From NCBI RefSeq assembly GCF_013378445.1, contig NZ_JABXYK010000017.1:26943-90942 (forward strand): DNA of 64,000 nt, read 5' to 3'. Below, piece after piece: positions 1 to 9,357 of the stretch (its first letter is position 1; each line of letters opens with the position of its first letter). The translations under genes were made by a program, and so were the position numbers. The notes under the pieces were generated by a model, which saw only the letters and a program-made list of their open reading frames with translations, was not told the origin of the DNA and did no database searches. The DNA is from Mycoplana rhizolycopersici (GTDB taxonomy: Bacteria > Pseudomonadota > Alphaproteobacteria > Rhizobiales > Rhizobiaceae).

Positions 1-999
<999 letters not shown>

Positions 1000-1029
1000 T
1001 CAGCCGGTACGACGACGGCCAGAACGAAA

Positions 1030-1053
1030 CCCGCCAGCAATGGCGGGTTTTTT
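1030..1053 (+). terminator. Rho-independent terminator of aatA
   Basis: A perfect 7-bp stem (CCCGCCA/TGGCGGG) with a GCAA tetraloop, followed by six T residues, 30 bases after the aatA stop codon. Confidence 0.92.
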
Positions 1054-1234
1054 CGTGGGGGCTGGCCTGCTCCGAAAGCGATTCAAGTCGCTACGGATGC
1101 GATTCCGGAATTCGGTCTAACTGTCTGAAATCATTTGCTTAGTGTCTATCTGATAGTATCGGGCGGCGGCCACTGTGATTGGTGGTTGCCGCATCCCCTG
1201 CCCATTGACGGCGCATGGTTATGCGATTTAAATG

Positions 1235-1249
1235 GTTGCATGATGCAAC
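1235..1249. promoter_or_regulatory. Probable MarR operator upstream of the MarR-GNAT gene
   Basis: GTTGCATGATGCAAC is a perfect inverted repeat (7-bp arms, 1-base spacer) centred 29 bases before the ATG at 1271. The TTGCAT-type arm fits the usual MarR-family operator, so autoregulation is likely. Inference; no binding data. Confidence 0.6.
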
Positions 1250-1270
1250 TTTATTGAGGCCACGTCGATC

Positions 1271-2257
1271 ATGTCCGATGAGAATGCGCATGTCTCCGTC
1301 GACGCCATCCGGGCCGTCTCCCGCCAACTCGTTCGCGAACTGGGCTTTATGGGAGGAGACTTCGCCGGGACCGATCTGCCGCCATCGGCCGTCCATGCGC
1401 TGATCGAGATCGAGGGCGGTTGCGTCACTGCGCGTGACCTTGCTGTGCGCCTCCTCCTGGAAAAGTCGAGCATCAGCCGCATGCTGCGGAAGCTTGTCGA
1501 GGCGGGTGCGGTGCAGGAAGAGGCAGGGGAAGAAGACGGCCGCGTCAAGCGACTGTCCCTGACTGCGTCCGGCAGGAAACGTGTTGCGGCCATCAACGCC
1601 TTCGCCCGCGCCCGGGTGTCCGGTGCGCTCGGACGGCTGAAGCCAGGTCAGGACCTTGCCGTTCTGGAGGGACTGCAACTCTATGTGGACGCGCTGGCGG
1701 CGCCGTCGGCCGTTCACCCAGCCGCCCCGGCTGCAGCGATCGTCCGCGGATATCGTCCGGGCCTGATCGCGCGCATTACGGCGATGCATGCGCTCTACTA
1801 TGCCCGGACGTCGGGCTTCGGGCAGCGTTTCGAGTCCGTCGTGGCTGCCGGCCTTGCGGAGTTCTGCAACCGTCTCGGCAATCCTGGCAACGAAATCTGT
1901 GCGGCGATGCAGGGAAAAGAAATCGTCGGTTCGGTCGCAATCGACGGCGAGGACATCGGGGCGGGAACAGCCCATCTGCGATGGTTCATCGTGGATGATG
2001 CCATGCGCGGCTCAGGCAGCGGCAAGAGGCTGCTCGATGGGGCGCTGGCGTTTGCCGACGAGACGGGCTTTGCCGAGACGCATCTTTGGACCTTTTCGGG
2101 GCTCGATGCGGCGCGCCATCTCTATGAAACGCGGGGTTTCGTTCTGGCGGAGGAACGCCCCGGCACCCAATGGGGCAGCGAGGTGCTCGAGCAGCGCTTT
2201 GTGCGGTTCCGTCAAGGAGGGAGCGCCGAGCGGTTGAGCGTCGTCTCGGATACCTAA
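1271..2257 (+). CDS. MarR-GNAT fusion: transcriptional regulator with acetyltransferase domain
   Basis: A 328-residue two-domain protein. Residues ~10-145 form a MarR winged helix; the stretch around SSISRMLRKLVEAG is the recognition helix and the segment ending EDGRVKRLSLTASGRK is the wing. Residues ~160-310 form a GNAT acetyltransferase fold with the acetyl-CoA loop near MRGSGSGKRLLDGAL and the C-terminal ARHLYETRGF motif. Such fusions are widespread in rhizobia; the acetylated substrate is not predictable. The start at ATG 1271 lies behind GAGG and an inverted-repeat operator at 1235-1249, which suggests autoregulation. It stands alone between aatA and a convergent antiporter gene. Confidence 0.88.
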   Translation: MSDENAHVSVDAIRAVSRQLVRELGFMGGDFAGTDLPPSAVHALIEIEGGCVTARDLAVRLLLEKSSISRMLRKLVEAGAVQEEAGEEDGRVKRLSLTASGRKRVAAINAFARARVSGALGRLKPGQDLAVLEGLQLYVDALAAPSAVHPAAPAAAIVRGYRPGLIARITAMHALYYARTSGFGQRFESVVAAGLAEFCNRLGNPGNEICAAMQGKEIVGSVAIDGEDIGAGTAHLRWFIVDDAMRGSGSGKRLLDGALAFADETGFAETHLWTFSGLDAARHLYETRGFVLAEERPGTQWGSEVLEQRFVRFRQGGSAERLSVVSDT

Positions 2258-2354
2258 GCCGTCTCGCATGAGAAAGATTCACGCGAGACGATTCAGGTCT
2301 ATGTTTTGCGCAGTCGTTGTCGCAAAACCGCGGCACACTTTTGCGCGGCTTGCT

Positions 2355-3455
2355 TTAGAGCCCGATCACCGTCAGCATCACGAAGGTCGAAAAAAGAATG
2401 AAGTGGGTCATGCCCTCGATGGCGTTGGTCATGCCGTCGTTGAGGTTGATTGCGGCGACGATGAGGGTGATCGCCACCATCACCGTCTGCGCCGGGCTCA
2501 TCGCCATGATGAACGGCTGTCCGGTATAGAGCGCGATCGTCTCCATCACCGGCACGGTCAGGATGACCGTCGACAGCGACGCACCCATGGCGATGTTGAC
2601 CACGGACTGCATGCGGTTTGCCAGGGCGGCGCGCATGGCGGTCAGAATCTCGGGGGCAGCCGAGATCGCAGCGACAATGACGGCCATCAGCGCCACCGGC
2701 GCGCCGGTGCCTTCCAGTCCGGCGCTCAACGTCGTTGACATCACCTCCGCGAGCGCACCGATGATGACGACGCCGGCGATGATGACGAGAATCGAAGGCA
2801 GGGCGGGCTCGTCGTCCTTTTCGGCATGCCCGCTATGTTGCCCCGCCTGTGCGGCGCGGGGATAGGCATAGCTGAAGAAGTAGCTGTGCTGGCCGACCTG
2901 CAGGCGCAGGAAGAGCGTGTAGAGCGCAATCATGGCCAGGATCGTGAACATGGAATAGAGCTGCCAGCTCTCGCGCGGAACGAATTCCGGTACGATCATC
3001 GAAATGCCCATGGCGGTCAGGATCATGACGCTGTAGGTGCGGCTGGAGTCGTCATTATAGGGTTGCTCGCCGTGGCGCAGGCCACCGAGCAGGGCTGCGA
3101 GCCCGATGATGCCGTTGATGTCGAGCATGACGGCTGCGTAGATGGTGTCGCGCACGAGGGTCGGCGAGGTCGCCTCCTGCATCATGATCGCCAGCACCAC
3201 GACTTCCACCAGCACCGCCGACAGCGTCAGGATCATCGTTCCGTAGGGATCGCCGACCTTGGCGGCAAGCACCTCGGCATGGTGCGCCACCCGGGTCGAG
3301 GCGAGAATGATGGTGGCGACGAGTGCGAAGGCGATGACGAGGGTCAGCGCGCGACCCGCGGCCAGCACCTCATGTTCCGCCGCATAGGCCGCGATCGCCA
3401 CGACCAGGGCGACGATGAGGTTTTTTTCCTCTCGGAGACGGCGAAGGTTTATCAA
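2355..3455 (-). CDS. chaA: Calcium/proton antiporter, ChaA-type
   Basis: A 366-residue inner-membrane cation/H+ exchanger of the CaCA superfamily. It has about eleven hydrophobic segments in two homologous halves. The diagnostic alpha-repeats are visible: the first carries E near LSAVLVEVVVLAIMM and the second carries SAAPEILTAMRAALANRMQ. A hydrophilic His/Asp-rich loop (residues ~205-225) separates the halves, as in ChaA. The start is unsure: TTG at 3455 gives the listed protein but has no clear ribosome binding site, and the frame stays open upstream without an obvious ATG. Convergent with the MarR-GNAT gene. Confidence 0.87.
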   Translation of the reverse strand: MINLRRLREEKNLIVALVVAIAAYAAEHEVLAAGRALTLVIAFALVATIILASTRVAHHAEVLAAKVGDPYGTMILTLSAVLVEVVVLAIMMQEATSPTLVRDTIYAAVMLDINGIIGLAALLGGLRHGEQPYNDDSSRTYSVMILTAMGISMIVPEFVPRESWQLYSMFTILAMIALYTLFLRLQVGQHSYFFSYAYPRAAQAGQHSGHAEKDDEPALPSILVIIAGVVIIGALAEVMSTTLSAGLEGTGAPVALMAVIVAAISAAPEILTAMRAALANRMQSVVNIAMGASLSTVILTVPVMETIALYTGQPFIMAMSPAQTVMVAITLIVAAINLNDGMTNAIEGMTHFILFSTFVMLTVIGL

Positions 3456-3600
3456 GATGAATACCCGTGGCTGGTCCTTCGTGTGCGATGCCGGCGTAAC
3501 CTGCTGGAGTCAAAGGAAAACGCCGCTCCGGCAAGATAGCGCGGAGATGGGGCTTGGCAACTCGGCGATGATATTGTTCGTCGATCGCGTTCCGGCAGCT

Positions 3601-4554
3601 TCAGTTGCGAAAGACGATGCAGGCGCCGCCGGCGGTGCGGATGCGGTTGCAGAGCGCGTCGGCCTCTTTTCGCGACTGGCGAGCGATGCGGGCGGTATAG
3701 CGCGGTCTCGCGCCAAAGCGGGCCTGGCGCTCGCGCTGGATCAACGGCTTCTCGGCATTCAGCGGCGGCGGTAGCCGCTCTACGGCCATCGTGAAGAGGC
3801 GGTAGGCGGCCGGCTTGTTAAAATGGGCGGCGAGCTGCACGCCCCAGGGCGCCCACTCACCCTCGTCTGGAAAATCGAAATCCTTCAGCCTGCGGCTGTC
3901 GGCAAGCGCGACGCAGGCCTGCTGGAAGGGAATGTTCTTGTCGAGGGCCAGTTCGAGCTTTTCGGGCGGCGCCTCCTTCCATTGTTCGGCCGTGTGCGCC
4001 GTGATCGCGATGACATAGGCGCGCGTTTCGAGCGGAAGCTCGCCGGTCGCGATGAAGTTGGACAGGCCCCCTTCGCCGGCATTGTAGGCGGCGGCGGCAA
4101 GCCCGAGATTACCGAAGCGGTCGCGCAGGTCGGCCAGATATTCCGCCGATTTTCCAAGGGCTTCGAGCGGGTGAAAACTGTCCTTCAGCCCGCGCAGCCT
4201 GGCCGTGCCCGGCATGAACTGGGCGATGCCTTCGGCGCCTTTCGGGCTGACGGCATCGGGGCGGAACAGGCTTTCGCGCCAGATCAGGCGGGCAAAATAG
4301 TCGGCCGGCAGCGCATTGATGCGGGCGTAGCTCTCGATCGCGCGGCAGATGTCGCGATTATACGTCTGCTGCCGGATGCAGAGCCGGGTGCCGTCGGAAA
4401 GATCCGTTGCAAACAGGCAGGGCGGCGGGGCGCGGAACTCAGGCTGGGCCCTGACGGGAAAGGGGACGGTGGCGGCAATGGCGAGGGAAAAGGCGAGCGA
4501 CAGCAGGACCCTGACAGGGCGCTTCAGTGCCGACCGCCATGTGCCTGCGAACAT
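3601..4554 (-). CDS. Secreted lytic murein transglycosylase (SLT domain)
   Basis: A periplasmic peptidoglycan-cleaving enzyme of 317 residues. From the ATG at 4554 it has an N-terminal signal sequence (basic start, hydrophobic core LLSLAFSLAIAATV, cleavage near VRAQ). The Slt catalytic domain follows, with the catalytic glutamate in WRESLFRPDAVSPKG, the GIAQFMPGTA motif and the AAYNAGEGG motif. The C-terminal ~100 residues are less conserved and end in a region with an AGGACIVF motif that may be SPOR-like. A longer frame begins at 4656, but that start would place 34 basic residues before the signal peptide, so I prefer 4554. Confidence 0.88.
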   Translation of the reverse strand: MFAGTWRSALKRPVRVLLSLAFSLAIAATVPFPVRAQPEFRAPPPCLFATDLSDGTRLCIRQQTYNRDICRAIESYARINALPADYFARLIWRESLFRPDAVSPKGAEGIAQFMPGTARLRGLKDSFHPLEALGKSAEYLADLRDRFGNLGLAAAAYNAGEGGLSNFIATGELPLETRAYVIAITAHTAEQWKEAPPEKLELALDKNIPFQQACVALADSRRLKDFDFPDEGEWAPWGVQLAAHFNKPAAYRLFTMAVERLPPPLNAEKPLIQRERQARFGARPRYTARIARQSRKEADALCNRIRTAGGACIVFRN

Positions 4555-4912
4555 CGCCCCGTTCCTCGTGCCGTTGGCGCGCCTGCCTTGATAGCATCGC
4601 CGGGGCTGCGCGAGAAGTGGAGCCGCATATCGCGGCCGGCCGTTCGCTGATGACATGGCGATCGCTATGACAGGCCCCTCTGACCTGCCGGCCTTCTCCC
4701 CCCACAGGAGGAGCGAATCTGCCGTGCTTGCCTGCCAAAAGGGGGCGTGGCTGGGGAGGCTGGATTAAGCTCTTCCCCACGTGGGAAGGGTGGTGAAGGG
4801 CCTCTCTCGCCAGTGCGGCTGCCCTGCGTGCCGCGCGGGAGGGTGTCGCAGATGCCATCTCCCCGCCGGACGGGGAGATGGCGATGTTGAAGGCAGTCCG
4901 TGCCGGTTTCGC
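4555..4912. repeat. Intergenic palindromic repeat cluster
   Basis: This stretch separates two leftward genes and holds no convincing gene. It contains several palindromes typical of dispersed rhizobial intergenic elements. The best is GCCATCTCCCCG/CGGGGAGATGGC at 4854-4882 (perfect 12-bp arms, 5-base gap), just downstream of the Old Yellow Enzyme stop, where it may also stop transcription. A weaker one lies near 4771-4790. Membership of a named repeat family is inferred from composition and pattern only. Confidence 0.6.
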
Positions 4913-6031
4913 TCAGGCGACCTTGGGCTGCGCGGGATAGTCGGTATAGCCCTTTGCGCCGCCGCCGTAGAAGGTGGCCTGGTCCGGCGCGTTCAGCGGC
5001 GCGTCGGCACGAAGCCGCCCGACGAGATCGGGATTGGAGATGAAAAGCTTGCCGAACGCGACGAGGTCCGCATTGCCGCTTTCCACTGCTTCGATCGCCA
5101 TCTGGCGGTCATAGCCGTTGTTGACCATCCAGGCCGCCTTGCCGCCCTTGTCGCGATAGGCGGCCTTCAGCGCGGCATAGTCGAAGGGAATGTCGCCCTG
5201 CAGATAGTCGCGCGGGCCGCCGGTGGCGCCCTCGATGATGTGGACATAGGAGAGATCGTCGGGCAGGCCCGCGACTACATGCTCGAACAGTGGCTGCGGC
5301 TCGGGATCGAAGACGTCGTTTGCCGGAGTGACCGGGGAGAGGCGGATCGCCGTGCGGCCGGCGCCGATCTCGGCGGTTATCGCGGCGACAACCTCGAAGA
5401 GGAAGCGCGCCCGGTTCTCGATGGAACCGCCATAGGAATCCGTGCGCTTGTTGCTGCCCGAACGCAGGAACTGGTCGAGAAGGTAGCCGTTGGCGGCATG
5501 GATCTCGACGCCGTCGAAGCCGGCTTCGATCGCGGCGCGCGCGGCCTTGCGATAGTCCTCGACGATGCCCGCAATCTCTGCGGTCTCGAGCGCGCGGGGC
5601 TCGGAGGTCGGGGCGAAGGCGCCGGTGCCGTCCGGGTTCATGATGTAGGTCTTGGACTGCGCGGTGATCGCCGACGGCGCCACGGGCTGGCCGCCGTTCG
5701 GTTGCAGGCTCGTGTGGGACACGCGACCGACGTGCCACATCTGCACGACGATCTTGCCGCCGGCCTTGTGAACCGCGTCGGTCACATGCTTCCAGCCGGC
5801 CAGTGCCTCCGGTGTGTAGAGGCCGGGAACGTCGGCGTAGCCCTGGCCCTGCTGGGTGATGGCCGTGCCCTCGGTGATCAGCAGTCCGGCGCTGGCGCGC
5901 TGCTCGTAGTAGGTCGTGTTCAGCGTGTTGGGAACAGCCTTGGGGGAGCGGTTGCGCGTCAGCGGCGCCATGACGATGCGGTTTGAGAGATGCAGGTCAC
6001 CGGCGTCGGTGGGATCGAACAGGCTGGTCAT
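4913..6031 (-). CDS. Old Yellow Enzyme family alkene reductase (NemA-like)
   Basis: An FMN-dependent NADPH:alkene oxidoreductase of 372 residues that reduces activated C=C bonds and can act on N-ethylmaleimide or nitrate esters. Seen: the N-terminal SNRIVMAPLTRNRS, the FMN/substrate region VVQMWHVGRVSH, and the conserved block GVEIHAANGYLLDQFLR, followed by NKRTDSYGGS. The C-terminal phosphate site includes VAFGKLFISNPDL. The start at 6031 (MTSLFDPT) matches the family N-terminus; the open frame further upstream runs through noncoding sequence. It lies 74 bases downstream of an ArsR-type gene on the same strand, so it is probably the target of that repressor. Electrophile stress is the likely signal, but that is inference. 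Confidence 0.9.
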   Translation of the reverse strand: MTSLFDPTDAGDLHLSNRIVMAPLTRNRSPKAVPNTLNTTYYEQRASAGLLITEGTAITQQGQGYADVPGLYTPEALAGWKHVTDAVHKAGGKIVVQMWHVGRVSHTSLQPNGGQPVAPSAITAQSKTYIMNPDGTGAFAPTSEPRALETAEIAGIVEDYRKAARAAIEAGFDGVEIHAANGYLLDQFLRSGSNKRTDSYGGSIENRARFLFEVVAAITAEIGAGRTAIRLSPVTPANDVFDPEPQPLFEHVVAGLPDDLSYVHIIEGATGGPRDYLQGDIPFDYAALKAAYRDKGGKAAWMVNNGYDRQMAIEAVESGNADLVAFGKLFISNPDLVGRLRADAPLNAPDQATFYGGGAKGYTDYPAQPKVA

Positions 6032-6105
6032 GGGATGTCTCTTTCGGTTCTGGTCTGGGGATGGGCGTCGGGCTGGCCGCGGGAGGTGCGGCCAGCGGTA
6101 AGCAG

Positions 6106-6399
6106 TCAGAGGGTTTCGTTCACATGCTTCAGGAATGCGGCGATGGTTTCCTCGTTTCGCTTGTAGAAGATCCACTGGCCGATGCGCTTCGTGGTGACGA
6201 GATCGGCCCGGTGAAGGGTGGCGAGATGGGCCGACACGGTCGACTGCGAAAGCCCGCAACGCTCGAACTGGCTGGCGCAGACCCCCATGTCGAGCGGATG
6301 CTCCTGGCTTGCGAAGTGCTTTTCGGGCTCGCGCAGCCAGTTGAGAATTTCGACCCGGACCGGATGGGCCAATGCCTTGAAGATTTCCTCGGCTTCCAT
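6106..6399 (-). CDS. ArsR/SmtB-family transcriptional repressor
   Basis: A 97-residue winged-helix repressor. The fold is complete: ALAHPVRVEILNWL (helix 1-2), the helix-turn-helix around GLSQSTVSAHLATLHRADLV, and the wing KRIGQWIFYKRN. A CAS segment at residues ~41-43 contains a cysteine, and another cysteine lies just before the recognition helix, so thiol or metal sensing is possible. It precedes the Old Yellow Enzyme gene and probably forms an operon with it. A perfect 14-bp palindrome at 6416-6429 just upstream of the start is the likely operator. This is the gene I recall flanking AbcR RNAs in S. meliloti. Confidence 0.88.
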   Translation of the reverse strand: MEAEEIFKALAHPVRVEILNWLREPEKHFASQEHPLDMGVCASQFERCGLSQSTVSAHLATLHRADLVTTKRIGQWIFYKRNEETIAAFLKHVNETL

Positions 6400-6415
6400 T
6401 GTTGCCTCGTTTCGC

Positions 6416-6440
6416 TAAATCGCGATTTACCGATATATCG
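6416..6440 (-). promoter_or_regulatory. Probable ArsR operator region
   Basis: Two adjacent perfect palindromes lie 16-41 bases before the arsR start: TAAATCGCGATTTA (6416-6429) and CGATATATCG (6431-6440). The position over the expected promoter suggests autorepression. Inference from position and symmetry. Confidence 0.55.
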
Positions 6441-6490
6441 ATCGCCGATTTTCGATATTCAAGGGAGCGGCCAAAAAGATTTCACGAGGC

Positions 6491-6608
6491 AAAAAAAAGG
6501 GGCCGCAAGCAAAAGCCAGGGCCCTGTAGGTGTGAAGGTCTGAACCTCCAGAGGGGAACAGCCGATGCGGCGGCACTGGGAGGAAAAAACCGCCAAAACG
6601 CATCGACT
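6491..6608 (-). ncRNA. abcR: AbcR-type small RNA, copy A (alpha-r15 family)
   Basis: A trans-acting Hfq-dependent sRNA of about 118 nt. The predicted 5' end is near 6608, with a -35 TTGAAA (6638-6643) and a -10 CATATC (6615-6620) spaced by 17 bases. A 5' hairpin (GGCGG/CCGCC) displays the anti-Shine-Dalgarno loop TCCTCCCAG. A second conserved block, GTTCCCCTCTGGAGG, follows. The 3' end is an intrinsic terminator (GGGCC/GGCCC stem) with eight U residues at 6491-6498. It shares most of its length with copy B, which lies 100 bases upstream. A tandem pair between ArsR- and LysR-type genes matches the AbcR1/AbcR2 locus known from S. meliloti. AbcR RNAs silence many ABC-transporter mRNAs. Confidence 0.9.
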
Positions 6609-6614
6609 GACACG

Positions 6615-6643
6615 GATATGGAGCAAACGCGGCACCGTTTCAA
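6615..6643 (-). promoter_or_regulatory. Promoter of AbcR copy A
   Basis: -35 TTGAAA at 6638-6643 and -10 CATATC at 6615-6620 with a 17-base spacer. This puts the start where homology between the two RNA copies begins. Confidence 0.65.
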
Positions 6644-6707
6644 GGGAACGAATTGTCGACACATTGCCGCAGTCGGAAATAAATTTGCAAAGCGCAAGAT
6701 TCAGGGC

Positions 6708-6826
6708 AAAAAAAGAGGGCCACAAGATGAACTTGGGCCCTTTATAGTTTTGAAGGTAAAAACCTCCAGAGGGGAACAGCTGCTGCGGGTGGCACTGGGA
6801 GGAAAACCACCGCAAATGCATCAGCT
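6708..6826 (-). ncRNA. abcR: AbcR-type small RNA, copy B (alpha-r15 family)
   Basis: The second tandem copy, about 119 nt, with its own promoter (-35 TTGCCC at 6856-6861, -10 CATACA at 6833-6838, 17-base spacer). Like copy A it begins AG..GATGC and has a 5' stem (GCGGTGG/CCACC.CGC) exposing TCCTCCCAG, then GTTCCCCTCTGGAGG. The terminator is stronger than in copy A: AGGGCC and CAAG pair with CUUG and GGCCCU around a UUCAU loop, then seven U residues (6708-6714). Separate promoters imply separate regulation, as reported for AbcR1 and AbcR2. I cannot tell which copy is AbcR1. Confidence 0.9.
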
Positions 6827-6832
6827 GCGCGC

Positions 6833-6861
6833 TGTATGCTGGTTTTTTGGGCAGCGGGCAA
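6833..6861 (-). promoter_or_regulatory. Promoter of AbcR copy B
   Basis: -35 TTGCCC at 6856-6861 and -10 CATACA at 6833-6838 with a 17-base spacer. The predicted start is near 6826. The remaining bases up to 7139 show no further gene. Confidence 0.6.
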
Positions 6862-7139
6862 TCATTTAATGTGCATGTCAGCCATGTCCTGGATGCAGGC
6901 CTGTGCCGGAAGCCGCGCACCAGGCGAAATCGCTTCGGAATCGATGGATTTAATCGATTTTATTGCAAACGGGCAGCACAGCTCTGGGGCCGTCGTATCA
7001 ACCTCGCGCGGGGAGGGGCGCGTCCGCGCAAGGAAAAGGCGTGCGCGGTGCTTCTTTTTGTAAAGAGATGGACATGGCTTCAGTTCGCCCGCGGCCCGGG
7101 CGCAGCACGAATCGAAGCCGCCGGCGACGCCGATTGCCG

Positions 7140-8036
7140 TCAGAAGTTCCAGTTGCGCGCTTTCGAGACGATGAAGTCGCGGAAGACCTTGAGCTTCGCG
7201 GCATTCTTCATCTCGTGCGGATAGCAGAAATAGGTATCGAACGACGGCACGTCGGCATTCGTCACCAGCTGCAGCAGGCCCGGATCGCGGCCGACGATGT
7301 AGTCCGGCAGCATGGCGATGCCGATGCCGAGCAGGCAGGCCCGCTTGATCGAGGTCAGGCTGTTGATCTGCAGGACGGAGGGGCGGGGGTTGTCCGAATC
7401 GCGCCCGGCGATCTGCAGCCAGTTGACGTCGAGCAGGTAGTTCGGCGCCGGCTCGCCGAAGGTGATGATCTTGTGGTGGTCGAGGTCGTCGATCGACTGC
7501 GGCTCGCCGTAGCGGTTGATGTAGGAGGGCGCGGCATAGACGTGCATGTGCACGGTGAAGAGCTTGCGCTGGATGAGGTCGGACTGCTGCGGCTCGCGCA
7601 GGCGGATGGCGCAGTCGGCGTGGCGCATGTTGACGTCCAGTTCCTCGTTGTCGAGGATCAGCTGGACCTGCATGTCCGGATAAAGGGCCAGGAATTCCTG
7701 GACCTTGTCTGTGAGCCACCCCTGGCCGAGGCCGACGGTCGTGGTAATGCGCAGCTTGCCGCTTGGCTTTTCCGTCGTCTCGGTCAGCTGGACGCGGACA
7801 CTCTCGAGCTTCATCAGCACGTCGTGGGCGGTGCGATAGAGGATTTCGCCCTGTTCGGTCAGGATCAGCCCGCGGGCATGCCGATGGAACAGCTTGATGC
7901 CGACATCCTGCTCCAGCGCGCTGACCTGGCGGCTGATGGCGGATTGCGACAGGTGAAGCTTGTCCGCTGCGTGTGTGAACGAACCGGCCTCGGCTGCGGC
8001 ATGAAATATCCGCAGCTTGTCCCAGTCGAGCGCCAT
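7140..8036 (-). CDS. lsrB: LysR-type redox regulator LsrB
   Basis: A 298-residue LysR-family regulator. The N-terminal winged helix (residues 1-60) contains FTHAADKLHLSQSAISRQVS; the rest is the two-lobed co-inducer domain. Three cysteines (142, 234 and 271 from this start) lie in the sensor domain, which fits the thiol-based oxidative sensing described for S. meliloti LsrB. ATG 8036 has an ideal GGGGGA site five bases upstream; an in-frame ATG at 8048 would add four residues and may be the start used in databases. The gene lies downstream of trxB on the same strand (115-base gap) and upstream of the AbcR RNAs, the arrangement I recall around S. meliloti lsrB. LsrB supports symbiosis and peroxide tolerance. 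Confidence 0.87.
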   Translation of the reverse strand: MALDWDKLRIFHAAAEAGSFTHAADKLHLSQSAISRQVSALEQDVGIKLFHRHARGLILTEQGEILYRTAHDVLMKLESVRVQLTETTEKPSGKLRITTTVGLGQGWLTDKVQEFLALYPDMQVQLILDNEELDVNMRHADCAIRLREPQQSDLIQRKLFTVHMHVYAAPSYINRYGEPQSIDDLDHHKIITFGEPAPNYLLDVNWLQIAGRDSDNPRPSVLQINSLTSIKRACLLGIGIAMLPDYIVGRDPGLLQLVTNADVPSFDTYFCYPHEMKNAAKLKVFRDFIVSKARNWNF

Positions 8037-8151
8037 TACGTCCCCCATATCTTCAGGGCGGGGAACGTCGACCGTTTCCCGCCCGTTGCTGACAATCTGT
8101 TCCCACTCCCGCGTGTGCGGGACGCGGCCCGCCTCGCGTTATTGGCGGCTT

Positions 8152-9126
8152 CTACTCGGCCGCAATTGCGACAGGCATATGACCGGCGAGATATCTTTCC
8201 GTCTCGAGCGCGGCCATGCAGCCCATGCCGGCCGCGGTGACGGCTTGGCGATAGATGTCGTCGGTGACGTCGCCCGCGGCGAAAACGCCGGGCACGTCGG
8301 TTGCCGTCGAATCGGCGGCGGTCCACAGATAGCCGTTCGGCTTCTGCTTCAGCTTGCCGACAAACAGTTCGACGGCGGGCGCGTGGCCGATCGCTACGAA
8401 TACCCCGTCGGTCTGCATGTCGGTGACCGCGCCGGTCTTGGTGTTCTTCAGCCGGACGCCGTTGACCGAGGCCGGCATCGGCGGCTTCGCCTCGCTGCCG
8501 AGATACTCTATCACCTCGTGGTCCCAGATCACCTTCACGTTATCCTTGGCGAACAGCCGCTCCTGCAGGATCTTTTCGGAGCGGAAGGAATCGCGACGGT
8601 GGACGACCGTGACGGTCTTTGCCAGGTTCGACAGGTAGAGCGCTTCCTCGACGGCCGAATTGCCGCCGCCGACGACGATCACGTCCTTGTTGCGATAAAA
8701 GAAACCGTCGCAGGTGGCGCAGGCCGAAACGCCGAAGCCCTGGAACTTGTGCTCGGTTTCGATGCCGAGCCACTTGGCCTTGGCGCCGGTCGCGATGATC
8801 AGGGCATCAGCGGTCCAGACCTTGCCGCTGTCGGTATGGATGCGGAAGGGGCGCACGTCGAGATCGACGGCGGTGACGAGATCGTTGACGATCTCCGCGC
8901 CGACGTGCTGGGCCTGCTTGAGCATCTGCTCCATCATCCACGGCCCCTGCACAGGTTCGGCGTAGCCTGGATAGTTCTCGACGTCGGTGGTGATCATGAG
9001 CTGGCCGCCCTGTTCCATGCCGGCGATCAGTACCGGTTCCAGCATGGCGCGCGCCGTGTAGATGGCGGCCGTGTAGCCGGCCGGGCCGGAGCCGATGATC
9101 AGGACTTTGACGTGACGGGCAGACAT
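8152..9126 (-). CDS. trxB: Thioredoxin reductase
   Basis: A cytoplasmic FAD enzyme of 324 residues that reduces thioredoxin with NADPH. Seen: the FAD-binding IIGSGPAGYTAAIYTARA, the active-site disulfide CATC in GVSACATCDGFFY, the NADPH-binding GGGNSAVEEALYL and the C-terminal FAD motif GVFAAGDVTDDIYRQ. The start MSARHVKV at 9126 has GGGAG upstream and fits the family; the longer frame from 9162 is rejected. It lies immediately upstream of lsrB, so a redox regulator and a redox enzyme may be co-transcribed. A divergent Lrp gene starts 231 bases away. Confidence 0.96.
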   Translation of the reverse strand: MSARHVKVLIIGSGPAGYTAAIYTARAMLEPVLIAGMEQGGQLMITTDVENYPGYAEPVQGPWMMEQMLKQAQHVGAEIVNDLVTAVDLDVRPFRIHTDSGKVWTADALIIATGAKAKWLGIETEHKFQGFGVSACATCDGFFYRNKDVIVVGGGNSAVEEALYLSNLAKTVTVVHRRDSFRSEKILQERLFAKDNVKVIWDHEVIEYLGSEAKPPMPASVNGVRLKNTKTGAVTDMQTDGVFVAIGHAPAVELFVGKLKQKPNGYLWTAADSTATDVPGVFAAGDVTDDIYRQAVTAAGMGCMAALETERYLAGHMPVAIAAE

Positions 9127-9357
9127 GGCTGCACTCCCTGGCATTGCTCGCCCGTCCATCAAACAAAGATGCGGGGCGACTGAAGAATTTTGTCGTTCAT
9201 TTATGAGTGCGGGGGGCCAAGATTCAAGGGCGTGGAACCAATTGCCAACAGACTTGGCGTCCGGCGTGACATTTTTGTTCTTGCCGCTGCAATTATCTTA
9301 CGTCAGCGGGCGGTTTCTGGTAATCCGCCAGCCAAACAAAATCAGGGAAGACCAGCC

